This document shows positions 22,178 through 33,454 of a stretch of 64,000 nucleotides of DNA, in pieces; position 1 is the first letter of the stretch; every line of letters begins with the position of its first letter. The stretch covers positions 1,984,001 to 2,048,000 of the forward strand of contig JANCIK010000006.1 of NCBI GenBank assembly GCA_028532985.1. The letters run 5' to 3'. Position numbers and translations under genes: made by a program. Source of the stretch: Stropharia rugosoannulata (taxonomy: Eukaryota > Basidiomycota > Agaricomycetes > Agaricales > Strophariaceae). The notes beneath the pieces were generated by a model. That model was not told where the DNA came from, searched no databases, and worked only from the letters and a program-made list of their open reading frames with translations.

Positions 22178-25100
22178 TTATAAGGGAGGCAAAGGTCTTC
22201 GGCACTGTGGACATATATTCTACAGTTTCAAATAGCGTCAGTTAATAAGGTTACAAAGCTACGAATGATACATGCCTTTATAGCTAACCACTGAAGAGTC
22301 AAACTTAGTCAGACAATGCCGTATAGCATAGTAACTAACAAGAAGACGTACTCTTTCCAAACATTCGGTGTGCTTGTGTAAACGGTGAGTTGAAATAATA
22401 TTTATATCACTCAATAACAACTTACGAAAAGATGAGAACACGGAGCCAAACTATAGTTTTTCCTAGCACTGGTGACGCCCACTCCCATTTGCATCGCATT
22501 AACCATATTGCCAACGGTTTTACCCTTTGTAATATCTGACAAGGCTGAAGCCTTCTCGCTGTTTAGCTCCGAGGATTTGAACTGATGGCGCAGCATGGGG
22601 TCAATTAAGATGGCGTCCATGCATATAGCACAGTCTCCCAGCGAAGCCTCGGGAGATTCGACATCAGGAAGAGGAAGTAGTGGATGATAGTCGTATAGCT
22701 TAGGGTGCGAGTACTTAAAAGGGAAGTCATAAGGTGAAAGAACTCTTGACAATAGGAATGAAAAACATACCTTTTGAGGCAAAAAGAATGTGGGACCAAA
22801 ACTATCTTGCATAAGGACCACAAAAGCCTGAACGAAGACGAATACTGCAAGGCCCCAAACCCAAGCTATTGTCGTTTTTACATAAAGTCAGATGCAGTAA
22901 ATATATAAGGACGCACGACGAGGTTCCACTTCCAAGACGTTTTTAGGACAGGCCAAAAAGTCTGCCGAGTCCATTAGACAGTGATACAGATAAAATGACT
23001 AGAGTGAATTGTCGACTTACAAAGTGCACTGAAAAGACGAGATATTGTAACACCGATGACATATTCTGTTGATAATCCACTGCTACGACCCCGGCGAACA
23101 GAGCGCACAATTTGTGGAAGCCATATGCAGGAATACGTAGCGGCAACAAATAAGACGGAAAGCAAGGGTGATAAGATAACGCGCACAATGACTGTCAAAA
23201 ATATGACCAGTCCAAGCCCTGCAAAGAAGAGTGTTAAAGAAATAATACGAGACTTCAACGATACTCCTACATAATCTAGCTTGAGGGTCCGTGCGGACAT
23301 GATGAATGAAAAATGCTAAGAACGACATGGGCGCATTGTTGTTGGCGGCTTGAAAGATCGTTTGCGTATCAGCGGCAGGCGGAGGAACTGGTGCAGTATT
23401 TCCTGTTGGTGCAGGAGAGTGTAATGGTAGCAGTGGCTCTTGAGGAGCATCATCGTCGTTTGAAGGCGGAGAAGCGGGTTCAACAAGCGGCGGCGGGGGC
23501 ACATAATCTTCAGGACCTTGAATTTGATGAATAAGGGCAGCAAATTGCTGAAGATATTTAAGTTACTGTAAAAATTTCTCAGCAAAATGTACTACTCACC
23601 GCTTCATGAAGGAAGACTACACAAGCGAGAAAAGCAGGTGCAACCAACGAGATTGATGGCCTGCCCTCAGCAAGTATGGCAAATGTGATGTGACCAGCAA
23701 AAGATACAGAGTCCATAGTTGCTTGCGACAAGAAAGTCCAACGTGAGACGCGTGATATCCCAGACGGGGTACGGCTTCGTCCACTTTGCCTAATGAACAA
23801 AATAAGGATTGCCCCATATGCGAGAGTAGCAAAACCGGCATCTAAATAACGGTGTTCAGTGAAGGAAGAATATATTGGAACAAAGCAGCAACCGACAAGT
23901 CGTTAACTTCCGGAAAAACATTCGAGATCTTGTGTTACAGTTAGTGGTTGCGAGAGAAACAGTTCAGATAGGAAAAGTACCTTAGACCTTCGGTATTCGA
24001 TAATTCGTACATTATCCCGCATTCCTTGCTCAGAAGAACTCCATTAATAGCCAATTTAGGGGGTGAAACCGTAGATAATCCGGTAGGTTTTTGTATTTCA
24101 TCTTCTAATTCTTGCATGAGATCGCCTGGTGTATATGTCGGAGTAAGTTGGGCATAAAAAGTGAAGGGGCAAGTCGTTTTCGGTGCATCATCTAAGACAT
24201 TGATAAATATTAAGAAATTTATAGTGCTTAAAACGACAGACCGTTGCTAGAGGAATCAGCGTCTAATATTCCTGCGTCAATGAGATCCTTCAATTTATTT
24301 ATCCGGGCTTGAAGTTCAGGTTCTATCGCTTGAGCAGTCTCATTCCGAGCGTACTCGGGCAAAAGAGAAGGAAGATTGCGTATGTCAATATTTCTAGAGA
24401 GTGTGTAAAAAGAGGTAAAATCCAAGGAACAAAAGACATAACTACCTGACCGGGTCCGCGAACCCATAAATCGATCCATTGGCCAAGAAATGAACACCCT
24501 CGAATTCGAGTCTAAGGTTCTCAGAATCCGACGGATCCGTGAATTCTATTCTGCCCTATCAACGTGCTAAACTTGAGATGACACTCTTAACAAACGAAGT
24601 ATCTCCTCACATGAATCAGGGCAATTTGTCCGTTCTGAAACGAAGTAGTATTAATTCCAGGAGGAGGTTTCTCTAGTACGCTCAAAGCAATTTTGGTAGA
24701 GGAAGCCCAATCCCAGGAGCCTAGTTTGTCTGTTATATTAGTGGTGTTCACGCCGATCATGAAGTTTGCAGCTTGATTTTTCCATCCCGCGAAGGTCTCG
24801 TTTGACTCAAGAGATGTAAGCGTGATATTATTGAACGTCGCATCTCCGTGAATGAATCCAGTGATATTAGAGTAGTACGAATCCTGCGCAGGATCTAGTA
24901 TTTTGCCTCGGATACGAAGAGAATCCAACAGGGCGTCAACCGATGGATCGTATTCCGGCTATAAAGTGATAAATACGCACAAAGACACATGATTGACGTA
25001 TACATACCAATAAGAAATTAGAAGCAGTTCCATTCATCCATGCAGTATAATTTGAGTGTTGATAAGTCAGTTCCTGTAGAGTATCTTGGTACTGATGCCT

Positions 25101-25253
25101 TGCCAAGAATTCATCTCCATTATGGCTGGTGAGCATAAACAGCATGAAGCTTATGAAAAGAAAGGAGGGCAGGGAACTGCGACTTAAGGTGCGCTGACCA
25201 CCAGGTTGATTCGGAGGTGTGCCTGCTTCCTCATCTTGCGTATTGGTATTCAT
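22178..25253 (-). CDS. DSC1: Dsc E3 ubiquitin ligase subunit 1 / Tul1, transmembrane RING
   Basis: Fifteen exons join to 773 residues: 25008-25253, 24611-24958, 24446-24555, 24242-24393, 24191-23981, 23928-23897, 23841-23600, 23547-23271, 23218-23021, 22961-22917, 22865-22771, 22713-22426, 22372-22352, 22290-22276 and 22219-22178. An N-terminal signal anchor leads a large lumenal domain with several NxT/S sites, followed by about seven membrane helices and a C-terminal RING-H2 (GDCAICMDAI, CSHLFHTECLER, NICPQCRRPLPPL). This is the architecture of Tul1 and Dsc1, the Golgi/endosome ligase acting in membrane-protein quality control and, in many fungi, SREBP cleavage. The last exons are 21, 15 and 42 nt, and the final intron appears to use a GC donor. 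Identity is firm. Confidence 0.94.
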
Positions 25254-25594
25254 AAGGGTTTCAAACAGCTCTCCGGGAAGCTTGGAGCACTGAATGGCTG
25301 ACTGGCGTGTCGCCGCAGAGTGCAGATTCCAGAATGACCGTTGAATGACCGTACTTGAAGCTTGAAGGTTAAAGTAGTATTTCGGATTCTGTTAAAGCTG
25401 CCTAATGCCTGTTGGCTAATTTTATCACGTGCAAGTCACATGGTTGTAATGCTGCAATTCAGACTCCCGCGTCAAGGTTTTGTACCATTCTATCACGGTG
25501 CACGCGTCCTCATTGACACCGTTGGCACATCTGACGCTAGGACGTATCTCAACGAAAGCTTATCATAATCAAGCACTCAAAAGAACTGCACGTT
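25254..25594. promoter_or_regulatory. Divergent upstream region of DSC1 and NNF1
   Basis: A 341-base interval between divergent start codons. No clear TATA box is visible. Confidence 0.4.
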
Positions 25595-26415
25595 ATGTTT
25601 AGTAACCAGTCGGGGAGCAGACGCTGGATACACTTTCACTCAGCTCTTCAGTTGGCGATCCAGCGTTCCTCTCACAATTGGACGTGCGTCCTGCCTTGCG
25701 AACCTTCTGACAGGCGCTATGACTAAAACATCTACCACAGGTTTGAAGACTTCTCAGAATGCTTTCCGCTCTACGTTGAATCCGACAAAAATGGATCGTC
25801 TGCGACCTTCAACAGCATATCGGAGTATATTGAGGCACAAAACTTTGTATGTATCACTTACCTTTTAATAACTTCTGACTTTTGACTGCTTAAACTAGCG
25901 AGATCTAGACAAACTCTTCAAAGATTATAATATACAGGAAAGTATAGATACTCTTCATAAGGTTGTCAATGATGCGAAAGAGCGGAAAGCACGAGGAGAA
26001 ATAGAGAATGATATCTGGAAGGACAATCTTGACCCGAAGGTTGCAGTTTGTGCAAGAACAATTCCTGTTCTAAACTCCGAGGCTGCAAGGTTACAGAAGT
26101 TGATTGATGAGGTATGTCATCACCCAATCCTGCTCGTTGTCGTCATGAACTAATCGATGGTCACCAGCTTGAAGCTGAGAACAAAGTGTTGGAATCGGAG
26201 CTGCAAACAAACGTGAAAGCTACAGATGACGCTAATGAGCGGGTATTGGATATTTTGGACGAACTGGACGCCGTGAGTTCATTTACCAGTCATAGTAGGG
26301 TTTGCGCCAATATACTACACAGGTGTTCAACAAATGGAAAGGGCTGCCTCATGACGAGATCGAGACTTGGACAGTTCAAATAGAAGAGTCCCTAAAACGA
26401 ACCCTGCGCTCATGA
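25595..26415 (+). CDS. NNF1: Kinetochore MIND/Mis12 complex subunit Nnf1
   Basis: Five exons (25595-25683, 25741-25846, 25899-26111, 26168-26272, 26323-26415) encode 201 residues. The N-terminal signature of the Nnf1/PMF1 family is clear: ALQLAIQRSSHNWTFEDF, then CFPLYVE and a short RDLDKLFKDYNI segment after the second intron. The rest is a long helical coiled coil (about residues 65-165) ending in FNKWKGLP. Nnf1 pairs with Mis12/Mtw1 and links centromeric chromatin to the Ndc80 complex. An alternative ATG inside the first intron (25720) gives a frame that misses the family motif. Tail-to-tail with TRM82, 66 bases apart. Confidence 0.9.
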
Positions 26416-26481
26416 TGATCACATATTTCGCTTAATTATTTGTATTAATATGTCTTCTTGTATCATTTCACATCCAGCCGA

Positions 26482-28547
26482 CTAGTTTTTATCCATTTGT
26501 ACACCATTCACATCTTCTACGGAAGGCTCAGACTTTGCTCTCTTGCTCGGGGGAGCATTTTTAACCTCCTCCGAATTTGCTTTCCTAGTGCCTCCACTTT
26601 TACCCGCGCCCGCTTCGACCTCCATAGCTTTTGCCAGGACAGCTTGCTTCGTTTTGATCCGGCCAAGCTCCTTCTTGCTGAGCTCTGCCTTAGCTTTCCC
26701 CTTCGCCTTAGCCGCTTCCGAAGACGATATTTCCGGGGCGCCAATAGGCATGGGTGTGCCCTCCGCGTTATCATCTACATCTGGCTCAGCGTATTTGGGT
26801 AGTCCGATCAGGTCGTAGTAAAGATCGAGTTTCTTTAAGGATTCCGTAGTTGCTATACGAAATGGCTAATTAGCCATATTAAACAATACAATAAAATGAC
26901 AACGAACCTGGTAGCAACGCTTTTGAATTCAGTGATTCCACCACTTGTCTGAAAGCATCTGCATCTTCTTGGAACTTGGTACATGCGGCTAAGTTCGAAT
27001 AATCACAATGATAGAGATTGACGACTTACGTCGCCCCCGTCAACTTTCAGAACTTTGACCATTGAACTTGTGCCTTCTAGATTCGTTGAAGATCCCTCTT
27101 CTACCCAAGCACTATCCAGTAGCACGACCAACTTTGAGTTGTTGACAACGGAAAAATCCAATACGGGTTTCTTGAAGTCAAATGCCTTGATATTTTTTGT
27201 CGTTGATTCCAATGCGTATGGGAATAAGAAAAGAGCAGTCGACCTAGAGGCATTAGTCAGCTTTAAACAGAATATATAAAGTGGTAAAAGTGCTCACCCT
27301 ACTGCGGAAAAAATGACATGAGGGCCAGAATCAGACTCCACGCACTCAATACGGCGAACTACAAGAACTTTTTCTGGCTTCGGTTCATCTTCAGCCACTT
27401 GGGGCTCGGGAACAGGTGTATTTTCTTCACTTTGTGATGCTGCATTTCTCTTCTCTTTCTTTCTTTGACCTTTGCCTTTCTTAGCGGATCCTTCGGGGGC
27501 ACCTTCACTATCTTCTCCTATGGTTCGCTTTTTTCTTGACCCTAGTACAGAGATATAAGGCTGGACTGCCTCCAGGACCGGTACAGAGTGCTTTAATGCT
27601 CCAGAGGCCCAGTCCCATATTTTGAGCATAGGATCACCGCCCCCTGAAATTAAGGAAGAAGGATCATTCGTCGGTATGTGGATGGCGGAGACAAATCTAA
27701 AGAGAAATAGTAAGAATCCTTACATGCAGTTGATAGCAGGGATGACGTACTTGAGATGACCTAGACAATACATTTCAATATTGTAGCCTTTGGGGTACCA
27801 GCTTATTCTAATATGTTCATCACGGTCTGCAGTGACTATGTATTTCTCGTCCGATGTAAAGAGGAATGCATTCAAGGGGGAGGCGTGACCCAAGATTAGT
27901 TGACCGTCTGAAGGATTTTCATGGGACGACAGAGCATCTCTGGGCCTTTCTTTTTCTTTAACCTTTCGTTCGGCGTTGCTTAAGGGTTCATACTTGAATG
28001 GATAACTGAAAGTTCGGACACAGCAGAATATTTAGACAAGTCTATACATCAGTCAAGCGTGAATGAGATTAAACTAATACATATGACGTACCTGAAAACG
28101 TCGCCAAACTTGTCCGATACCACAATAGTTTGTGCATTCTTGGTGAAGGCAAGGGAGGTCGGTTTTTTTGGAAGCTCTCTGTTGAAAATTCAAAACAGAT
28201 CCAGTTACACTTATAGAGAGTGACAGACCGCTCATTTATTAGTTTCAGGCCATCCACTTCCCAGAGCTTCAGAATTTTATCCTCTCCCGATGTGACAAGG
28301 TATTTTACTTCAGAGTCCACTGCTGAACAACGTATAGGCCCAGACTTCAGTACAGACTGGAGCTGTTCGTCGGGAAACGAAGCCGACGAGAGATGAACAT
28401 CTCCGGTCCTGGGTTGCACACTTAGACGCGGTTAAGGGACAGAGCGAATGAGACAAACAAAGTGTCGAGAATTTGTATATGAGGGCCTGTGATATCAACA
28501 GTCTTCGAAGCACCAATGAATACGCGAGAGTGTGGAAAGACAGCCAT
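26482..28547 (-). CDS. TRM82: tRNA (guanine-N7) methyltransferase non-catalytic WD40 subunit
   Basis: Eight exons (28459-28547, 28229-28408, 28092-28178, 27751-28005, 27298-27696, 27030-27243, 26908-26974, 26482-26852) encode 553 residues. WD40 repeats are visible as YLVTSGEDKILKLWEVDG, KYIVTADRDEHIRISWYP and LISGGGDPMLKIWDWASG. The LTSDEKYIVTADRDE-type blade and the VVSDKFGDVF segment are characteristic of Trm82/WDR4. It stabilises Trm8, which makes m7G46 in tRNA. The chain carries a lysine- and glutamate-rich insert between blades (about residues 260-300) and an Ala/Lys-rich C-terminal extension of roughly 90 residues, both longer than in yeast. The acceptor before exon 7 has an alternative 15 bases upstream that breaks the frame. 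Confidence 0.88.
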
Positions 28548-29612
28548 CGCAGTCGATTAAGTAGCAATGCCGTAGAAAGTTTCCAAAGAGTCACTGTATG
28601 AAGTTGATAGTGAATTTTGTAGTGGTGCTAAGAAGTTACGGTGGATTGAATAAGAAAAGTGGGATTTGTCGTGATCACGTGCGACAGGAAGCATATTTCT
28701 ATTTCTGGACACGACGGTGACAAGAGACATTGACAATTCTCTTGCCCATAAAGTATCGCTTTCAGCGATAGTGCCTTGCTGATTGTTTTGGGCAAAAACA
28801 AATAAGTTTAAATTTAAAGTCCAGATACCCTTACATAAAAATAATTCAAGATAACTACATGAATTTTAAGGAGGCGCCGACGTTAAGAGTGAGAATTATC
28901 TTAAGTACAAACTTGCACGGAAGCGGAGGTAGCGAATGAGACAAGGGGCATCATCAAAGACATTTATACTCGACGAGAGAGAAGGGGAACTGGGTCAGCC
29001 TGTAGATGGAGCGATAACATTGGGATATCCTCCCGCAATGTTTCTATTTCAACCTGACAATTCGGAGTATACGTGGCACTATCACGGAGTAGAGGACGCG
29101 ATACAATTCGATTGCTGCGGGAATTCGACAAAAAGTTGTTCCAGAATCATCCATCGGAAGACCTACACAAAGACATGGAGAGGTTAGAGAAGCTAAACCA
29201 ACGAACAAGAGAGAAATACGAGCATGGCGAGTTCCACCAGTGAAGTAAACAAAGCGCAACGATGGAGGACGGGATCTTGGAGGGAGCGAGGACGGGAATG
29301 ACAGAGGCTTATAACGCGGAAGTGATAGAGTGGGAAACGGACGTAGAACGATTACATAAATTACATCTGTGTAGCGTATAGGCTATAGACAAACAAGTAC
29401 AAAACGGAGCGATTTTCGAAGGAATTAGGATGGGGTGGGTCGTGGATGTATTTGGTTGTGTGTATAAGAGAAGAGAGAACAAACATGTGCAAAACGGATA
29501 AGAATTAGACAGTGTGGAACCTTACTTTCAGCAAGGCCATACTTTTACGTTTTTTTGACCGTAACACACTCTAAAGCGGGGTATGCTCCTCAACCACGAG
29601 AAACAAATCATC
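28548..29612. other. Gene-poor interval with coding-like fragments
   Basis: About 1 kb between divergent TRM82 and the TMEM97-like gene. The plus strand has three short fragments that look protein-coding but lie in different frames: an ATG-led one at 28936, a charged stretch around 29085-29240 (REFDKKLFQNHPSEDLHKD and LEKLNQRTREKYEHG), and one from 29261 to 29382 (AYNAEVIEWETDVERLHK). I could not join them with good splice sites. They may be remnants of a decayed gene or element. Confidence 0.35.
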
Positions 29613-30384
29613 ATGTCTAATTCCTATGCGCGGTTGCCTCTCTCCTCCCGTCCGCTGGACCTGATCTATGCTTCCTTCTTTGCTGTCAGTCTGAACGCGT
29701 ATCCGTACCGATTTCGTGCGCTGACGCAATGACTTCTGCACAGGTACATCTCGTAGCCACGCTTGTGATTGATTTGCAGTACCTGTATCCTCCTCAATAT
29801 GTTCCTACAATCTTCAAGAACTGCATGAATTTCTACATTCAACTCTCCCGTGATCCTCTCATTGGAGGCATTTTTGGCTCTTTCGGGGACAGTGTGCATC
29901 TAGGATGGTTCAAGACATTTATATGGCTGGAAGCGTAAGCCTTTGAAATGTTGATGATTGATTCAAGACTTAAATGTATTTTCGCACCTTTTAGCCTTTT
30001 TCAAGTTCCCGTATTTGTGCTGGGTTTCCGGGGATTGTACAGAGGTAAGCCTTATTTTCTGGCTCGTAGGCGATTGTTTACTGATAACCGGGCCTAGGCA
30101 CTCGTTCGATATACCCGCTTCTCGTGCTATACGGCGCATCTTCAGCTACAACTACTCTTGCATGCCTCGTCACCGTTTTACAAACGCCTATCATTGCTCC
30201 GCATTCCGCATCATCCTTCCCAAAAGCTGTAGCTGGTATAACTCAAGAACAGCGAATGCTGCTTCTCTCCAGCTACATCCCATTCTTCTTGATCCCCCTT
30301 CTCATTGCAGTTGACATGTTCGTCCGCGTCACGAGTCTTGTGGAGAAGGGCGCCCAAGCTGAAGATGAGCAAAAGCTGAAATAA
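29613..30384 (+). CDS. TMEM97/sigma-2 receptor-like EXPERA-domain protein
   Basis: Four exons (29613-29684, 29744-29934, 29995-30044, 30098-30384) encode 199 residues. Four membrane helices are predicted by hydrophobicity. The arrangement LIYASFFAVHLVATLVIDLQ, a DPLIGG loop, WFKTFIWLEALFQVPVF, and a last helix ending LIPLLIAVDMF parallels human TMEM97 (FMDLQ, WFKSFLFCELVFQLP). EXPERA-domain proteins of this type are ER-resident and linked to sterol and lipid homeostasis; the activity of the fungal members is not established. The C-terminus is charged (KGAQAEDEQKLK) with no clear retrieval signal. Frame phases agree throughout. Confidence 0.86.
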
Positions 30385-31099
30385 TTAGTACGCTCTTGTC
30401 CTACTATATTTTGGCGTACTGTCACTTAATTTGCTAGTTGCTTACTGTTTCAATAATAAATAAGTGCTCATTTATCTGTTGAGAGTATGTTTACCCTACT
30501 GCACGCCGATCAGTACTTACTACATTGTACATCTGAAAATCATTCCGCTCTCACAATTTGCCGATTCTGTCGCTTTGAGCTGACTTTCTGAGTAAGTACA
30601 TACGGTAAGTATCAAAAAGGAATAGTCGAAAGGGCTCGGTACCTGTTATGGTGAGTTAATGTGTTCAATATATGTGTATCAGGCTCAACTGACAGCTCAC
30701 ATTGAATTAGCGCCAACATGTACTGTAGCATCTACTTACACTTCCGCCGTCCCGAACTGGAGTCTCTTGAATTTTCTGACAAGAGGCCTAGGTTGTCTGG
30801 CAACATACACAATTCTATCTGAACCGTCATTGTCCTATTAAAGGGTTGCAAAGCTTTTATTGTTCGGGAATCAGCGCGTATTTACCAGACTTCAAGCCTC
30901 ATTAAATGTGCTGTCAAAAATAATCAAGGGTCGTCAAGACATGTTACGTAGATGTGCACACCAAGCACTACGCTTGCCAGTCGGGATATAGTATTCGCCA
31001 AGTCCCAAGGTACTCAAGCCTCAAAGTCTCCAGACCTCGAACCGTCCTTTCATCCCATTTCTTCCTAATCTGTTTTCCTCTCCCTCCATTTACTAAATC
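30385..31099. other. Intergenic region, no gene seen
   Basis: Between two plus-strand genes. AATAAATAAG-type polyadenylation-like sequence lies about 80 bases after the TMEM97-like stop. A CT-rich stretch precedes the next ATG. Confidence 0.4.
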
Positions 31100-32272
31100 A
31101 TGGCTCTCCCCCCTTCGTTTAGACGAGTAATCGTGGACGATGCAAGCCCGTTGATTCAGTACAGCTCTTCGTGGAATCAGATTCCTTCTGCGTCGCGAGA
31201 TACACTCAACAGTGGGCCTGCGTTCGACGGAACGCTGCACTGGACGAAATCGACCTCGTCGTTCTCCCTGAATTTTACAGGTGTGGTTCAGTTGTATATT
31301 CCATTCGGGTCAACACATCTGACCGCAGAGCTTACAGGGACCGACGTTGTCGTGTACTCCTCCGTTGACCCCATCGTCGTAAACGGCACCGTCCAACCCG
31401 ACCCACAATGGGAGTGCGTCGTGGATGGGAATAGCCTGGGGCTCGACCAGATCGACCAGGCGGACAACACACCGCAAAATAACATCGACATATGCCATGC
31501 GATCCTCCCGGACGGGCCGCACGAGCTGACCGTGCGCGTATCGAGCAAGGGCAACCCGTTCTACCTCGACGCCGTACAGTACACCCCGTCCGCAGGCGCC
31601 GACCTGTCGAACACGGTGATGAAAGTGTACAACAGCGATCCGAATATCAAGGTCAGCGCGGACTTTCAACTGGGTACGTACGGAGTGTACCAGACCCAGA
31701 AGGCCGGGGGAACAGTGTCGTTCGACTTCGTCGGCACTTCCGTCGACTGGGTAGGGTACATCTTCTCGGGCTTCGCGAACCAGTCTGCAACTGCGACGTG
31801 GTCCGTGGATGACAGTGCCCCTGTAAGCTTCGCGCTGCCCACCAGCGAAGTCAGCTTCGGGAACACGATTTTCTTCACCACGCACAACGTCACTCCGGGC
31901 GAGCACAAACTTCTGGTTACTTATGAGGGGAACTCGAAGGCAATGCCATTAGTGCTGGACTACTTTTTCCTCCACAACGAATCGACACCCGCCGCGTTGT
32001 CTAACGGAACCGTAACATCTACTCGTGCTTCACAAGCTTCTACCAGCGCATCAAGTGGAGCCAGCGTATCCACCAGCCCACCTACTATAGGGCGAAGCAC
32101 CATGCACAACACAGCGCGCACCGGAGTCATTGCAGGTGCTGTTGCGGGCGGCGTTCTGCTGCTTATCCTGGTGGCGACAGTTATCGTGATGCACAAGCGC
32201 AATCGGCGGCTAATAGCCAGTGCCAATGAGAAAAACAAAAGCATTGAACAAGACGGCTCAGATAGCCTTTGA
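31100..32272 (+). CDS. Single-pass membrane protein, basidiomycete surface-protein type
   Basis: Intronless, 390 residues. Two beta-rich domains of about 140 residues each are separated by a short linker. The N-terminus has the pattern VDDASPLIQYSSSWNQ, followed by TLHWTKSTSSFSLNFTGV; I recall both from a large agaricomycete family of transmembrane proteins with galactose-binding-like ectodomains. Many NxT/S sites suggest glycosylation. A Ser/Thr-rich stalk (about residues 290-335) leads to one membrane helix (GVIAGAVAGGVLLLILVATV) and a short basic tail, HKRNRR. No classical N-terminal signal peptide is present, although the ectodomain should face outside. Function is unknown; GC content is higher than in the flanks. 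Confidence 0.82.
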   Translation: MALPPSFRRVIVDDASPLIQYSSSWNQIPSASRDTLNSGPAFDGTLHWTKSTSSFSLNFTGVVQLYIPFGSTHLTAELTGTDVVVYSSVDPIVVNGTVQPDPQWECVVDGNSLGLDQIDQADNTPQNNIDICHAILPDGPHELTVRVSSKGNPFYLDAVQYTPSAGADLSNTVMKVYNSDPNIKVSADFQLGTYGVYQTQKAGGTVSFDFVGTSVDWVGYIFSGFANQSATATWSVDDSAPVSFALPTSEVSFGNTIFFTTHNVTPGEHKLLVTYEGNSKAMPLVLDYFFLHNESTPAALSNGTVTSTRASQASTSASSGASVSTSPPTIGRSTMHNTARTGVIAGAVAGGVLLLILVATVIVMHKRNRRLIASANEKNKSIEQDGSDSL

Positions 32273-33454
32273 GTCAGGGTCGGGGATCCCAGTGTACTTT
32301 TACTAACGTTATTTATTGACTTTCTCTACGATTGATTGCTATGTTATGTATATATTCATTTATTGTTTATTGTTCTTGTCTATGTGATACCCGTGCACGT
32401 ACATACATGCTTAATTTATTGCTTGATAAATACATCATGCGATGGTCAGTTCATCGAGACCTTTCACTCAGATATATATCCAGAACGTTTTCCTCTGTTG
32501 CCTAGTGGAATAAAAAGATAATTGAATAGAACGTCAGCGGGACGGTTGTCTACCCCTTAAAAACCAAACAGGGATACGTGAGTACTTACTAGAATTAGAT
32601 CTCCTGATTATCAAGGTCGTGAGATTCCTCAACAAAAATGTTCGTCTTATTTAAAAAATAGTCACAAGTACCATTGAGTCGCCCCAGTCAAGACTCCAAA
32701 CGGGTCGATGTGGGCCGATGCTTACCAAACCTGCTTTTCTTAATTTAGTCATTTGGCTACCTTTTATGGAACATACTTGAAGGGGATAGATCATAGCAGC
32801 CAGCCTGGATTTTATAGATAACCGCGCGTTGTCTCGTCCCCTAATGCAGATCTTATTTCAACCTACGCCGGACCAGCCATATTTGTGTAAATTAAATATA
32901 TGTCGGTATCCGTATTTTACCACCAAGAAAAGAAAAGAAGAACTTGTAATCCAAACAACAAACTCGGAGGAAGTAAACATGAAAGAGCAAGGAGTCCATC
33001 GTGGCGTGGTATGGCGTATGTATGTACTTATGTGTGTATGCATTGTGCGTAGTTTCGTATACCATGTAAATCGCTGATGCGTATTTGCGTGCGACTCTTT
33101 TTTTTTTCATCCAAAAATACAATTATCTATCGGAGCAGACCTCGTCTCGTTTTTGCGCAATTGTTCTGCGTCGCGGCATCGCTTTCCCTTGGATTGGAGA
33201 TGACATGTATGGGTCCACTTAGCGCTCAAGTTGTAGTAGAGGATGTAGATGTCAGAGGCACAGACCCGGCGCCCCAGCTTAGCCTACGGGCCCTGGGCAT
33301 TGAATTCACCACGCCCGCTGGCGGCGCTCCACCGCGCCCTTTCGTTGCTGCGCGGTACCTCGCATGTGGAATATGCCCCGCCGAACTTCTCGTGGACGGA
33401 TTACTGAGGAACAGCCATCAGCATGCCGCAAACACTTATATAAGATGATAATAC
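32273..33454. other. Intergenic region, no gene seen
   Basis: About 1.2 kb of AT-rich sequence with a nine-base T run near 33100. Convergent 3' ends flank it. A plus-strand open frame at 33077-33448 has no motif. Confidence 0.45.

Noticed and set aside
31310..31906. 198-codon minus-strand open frame
   Set aside because: Antisense shadow of the surface-protein gene, with no motif.
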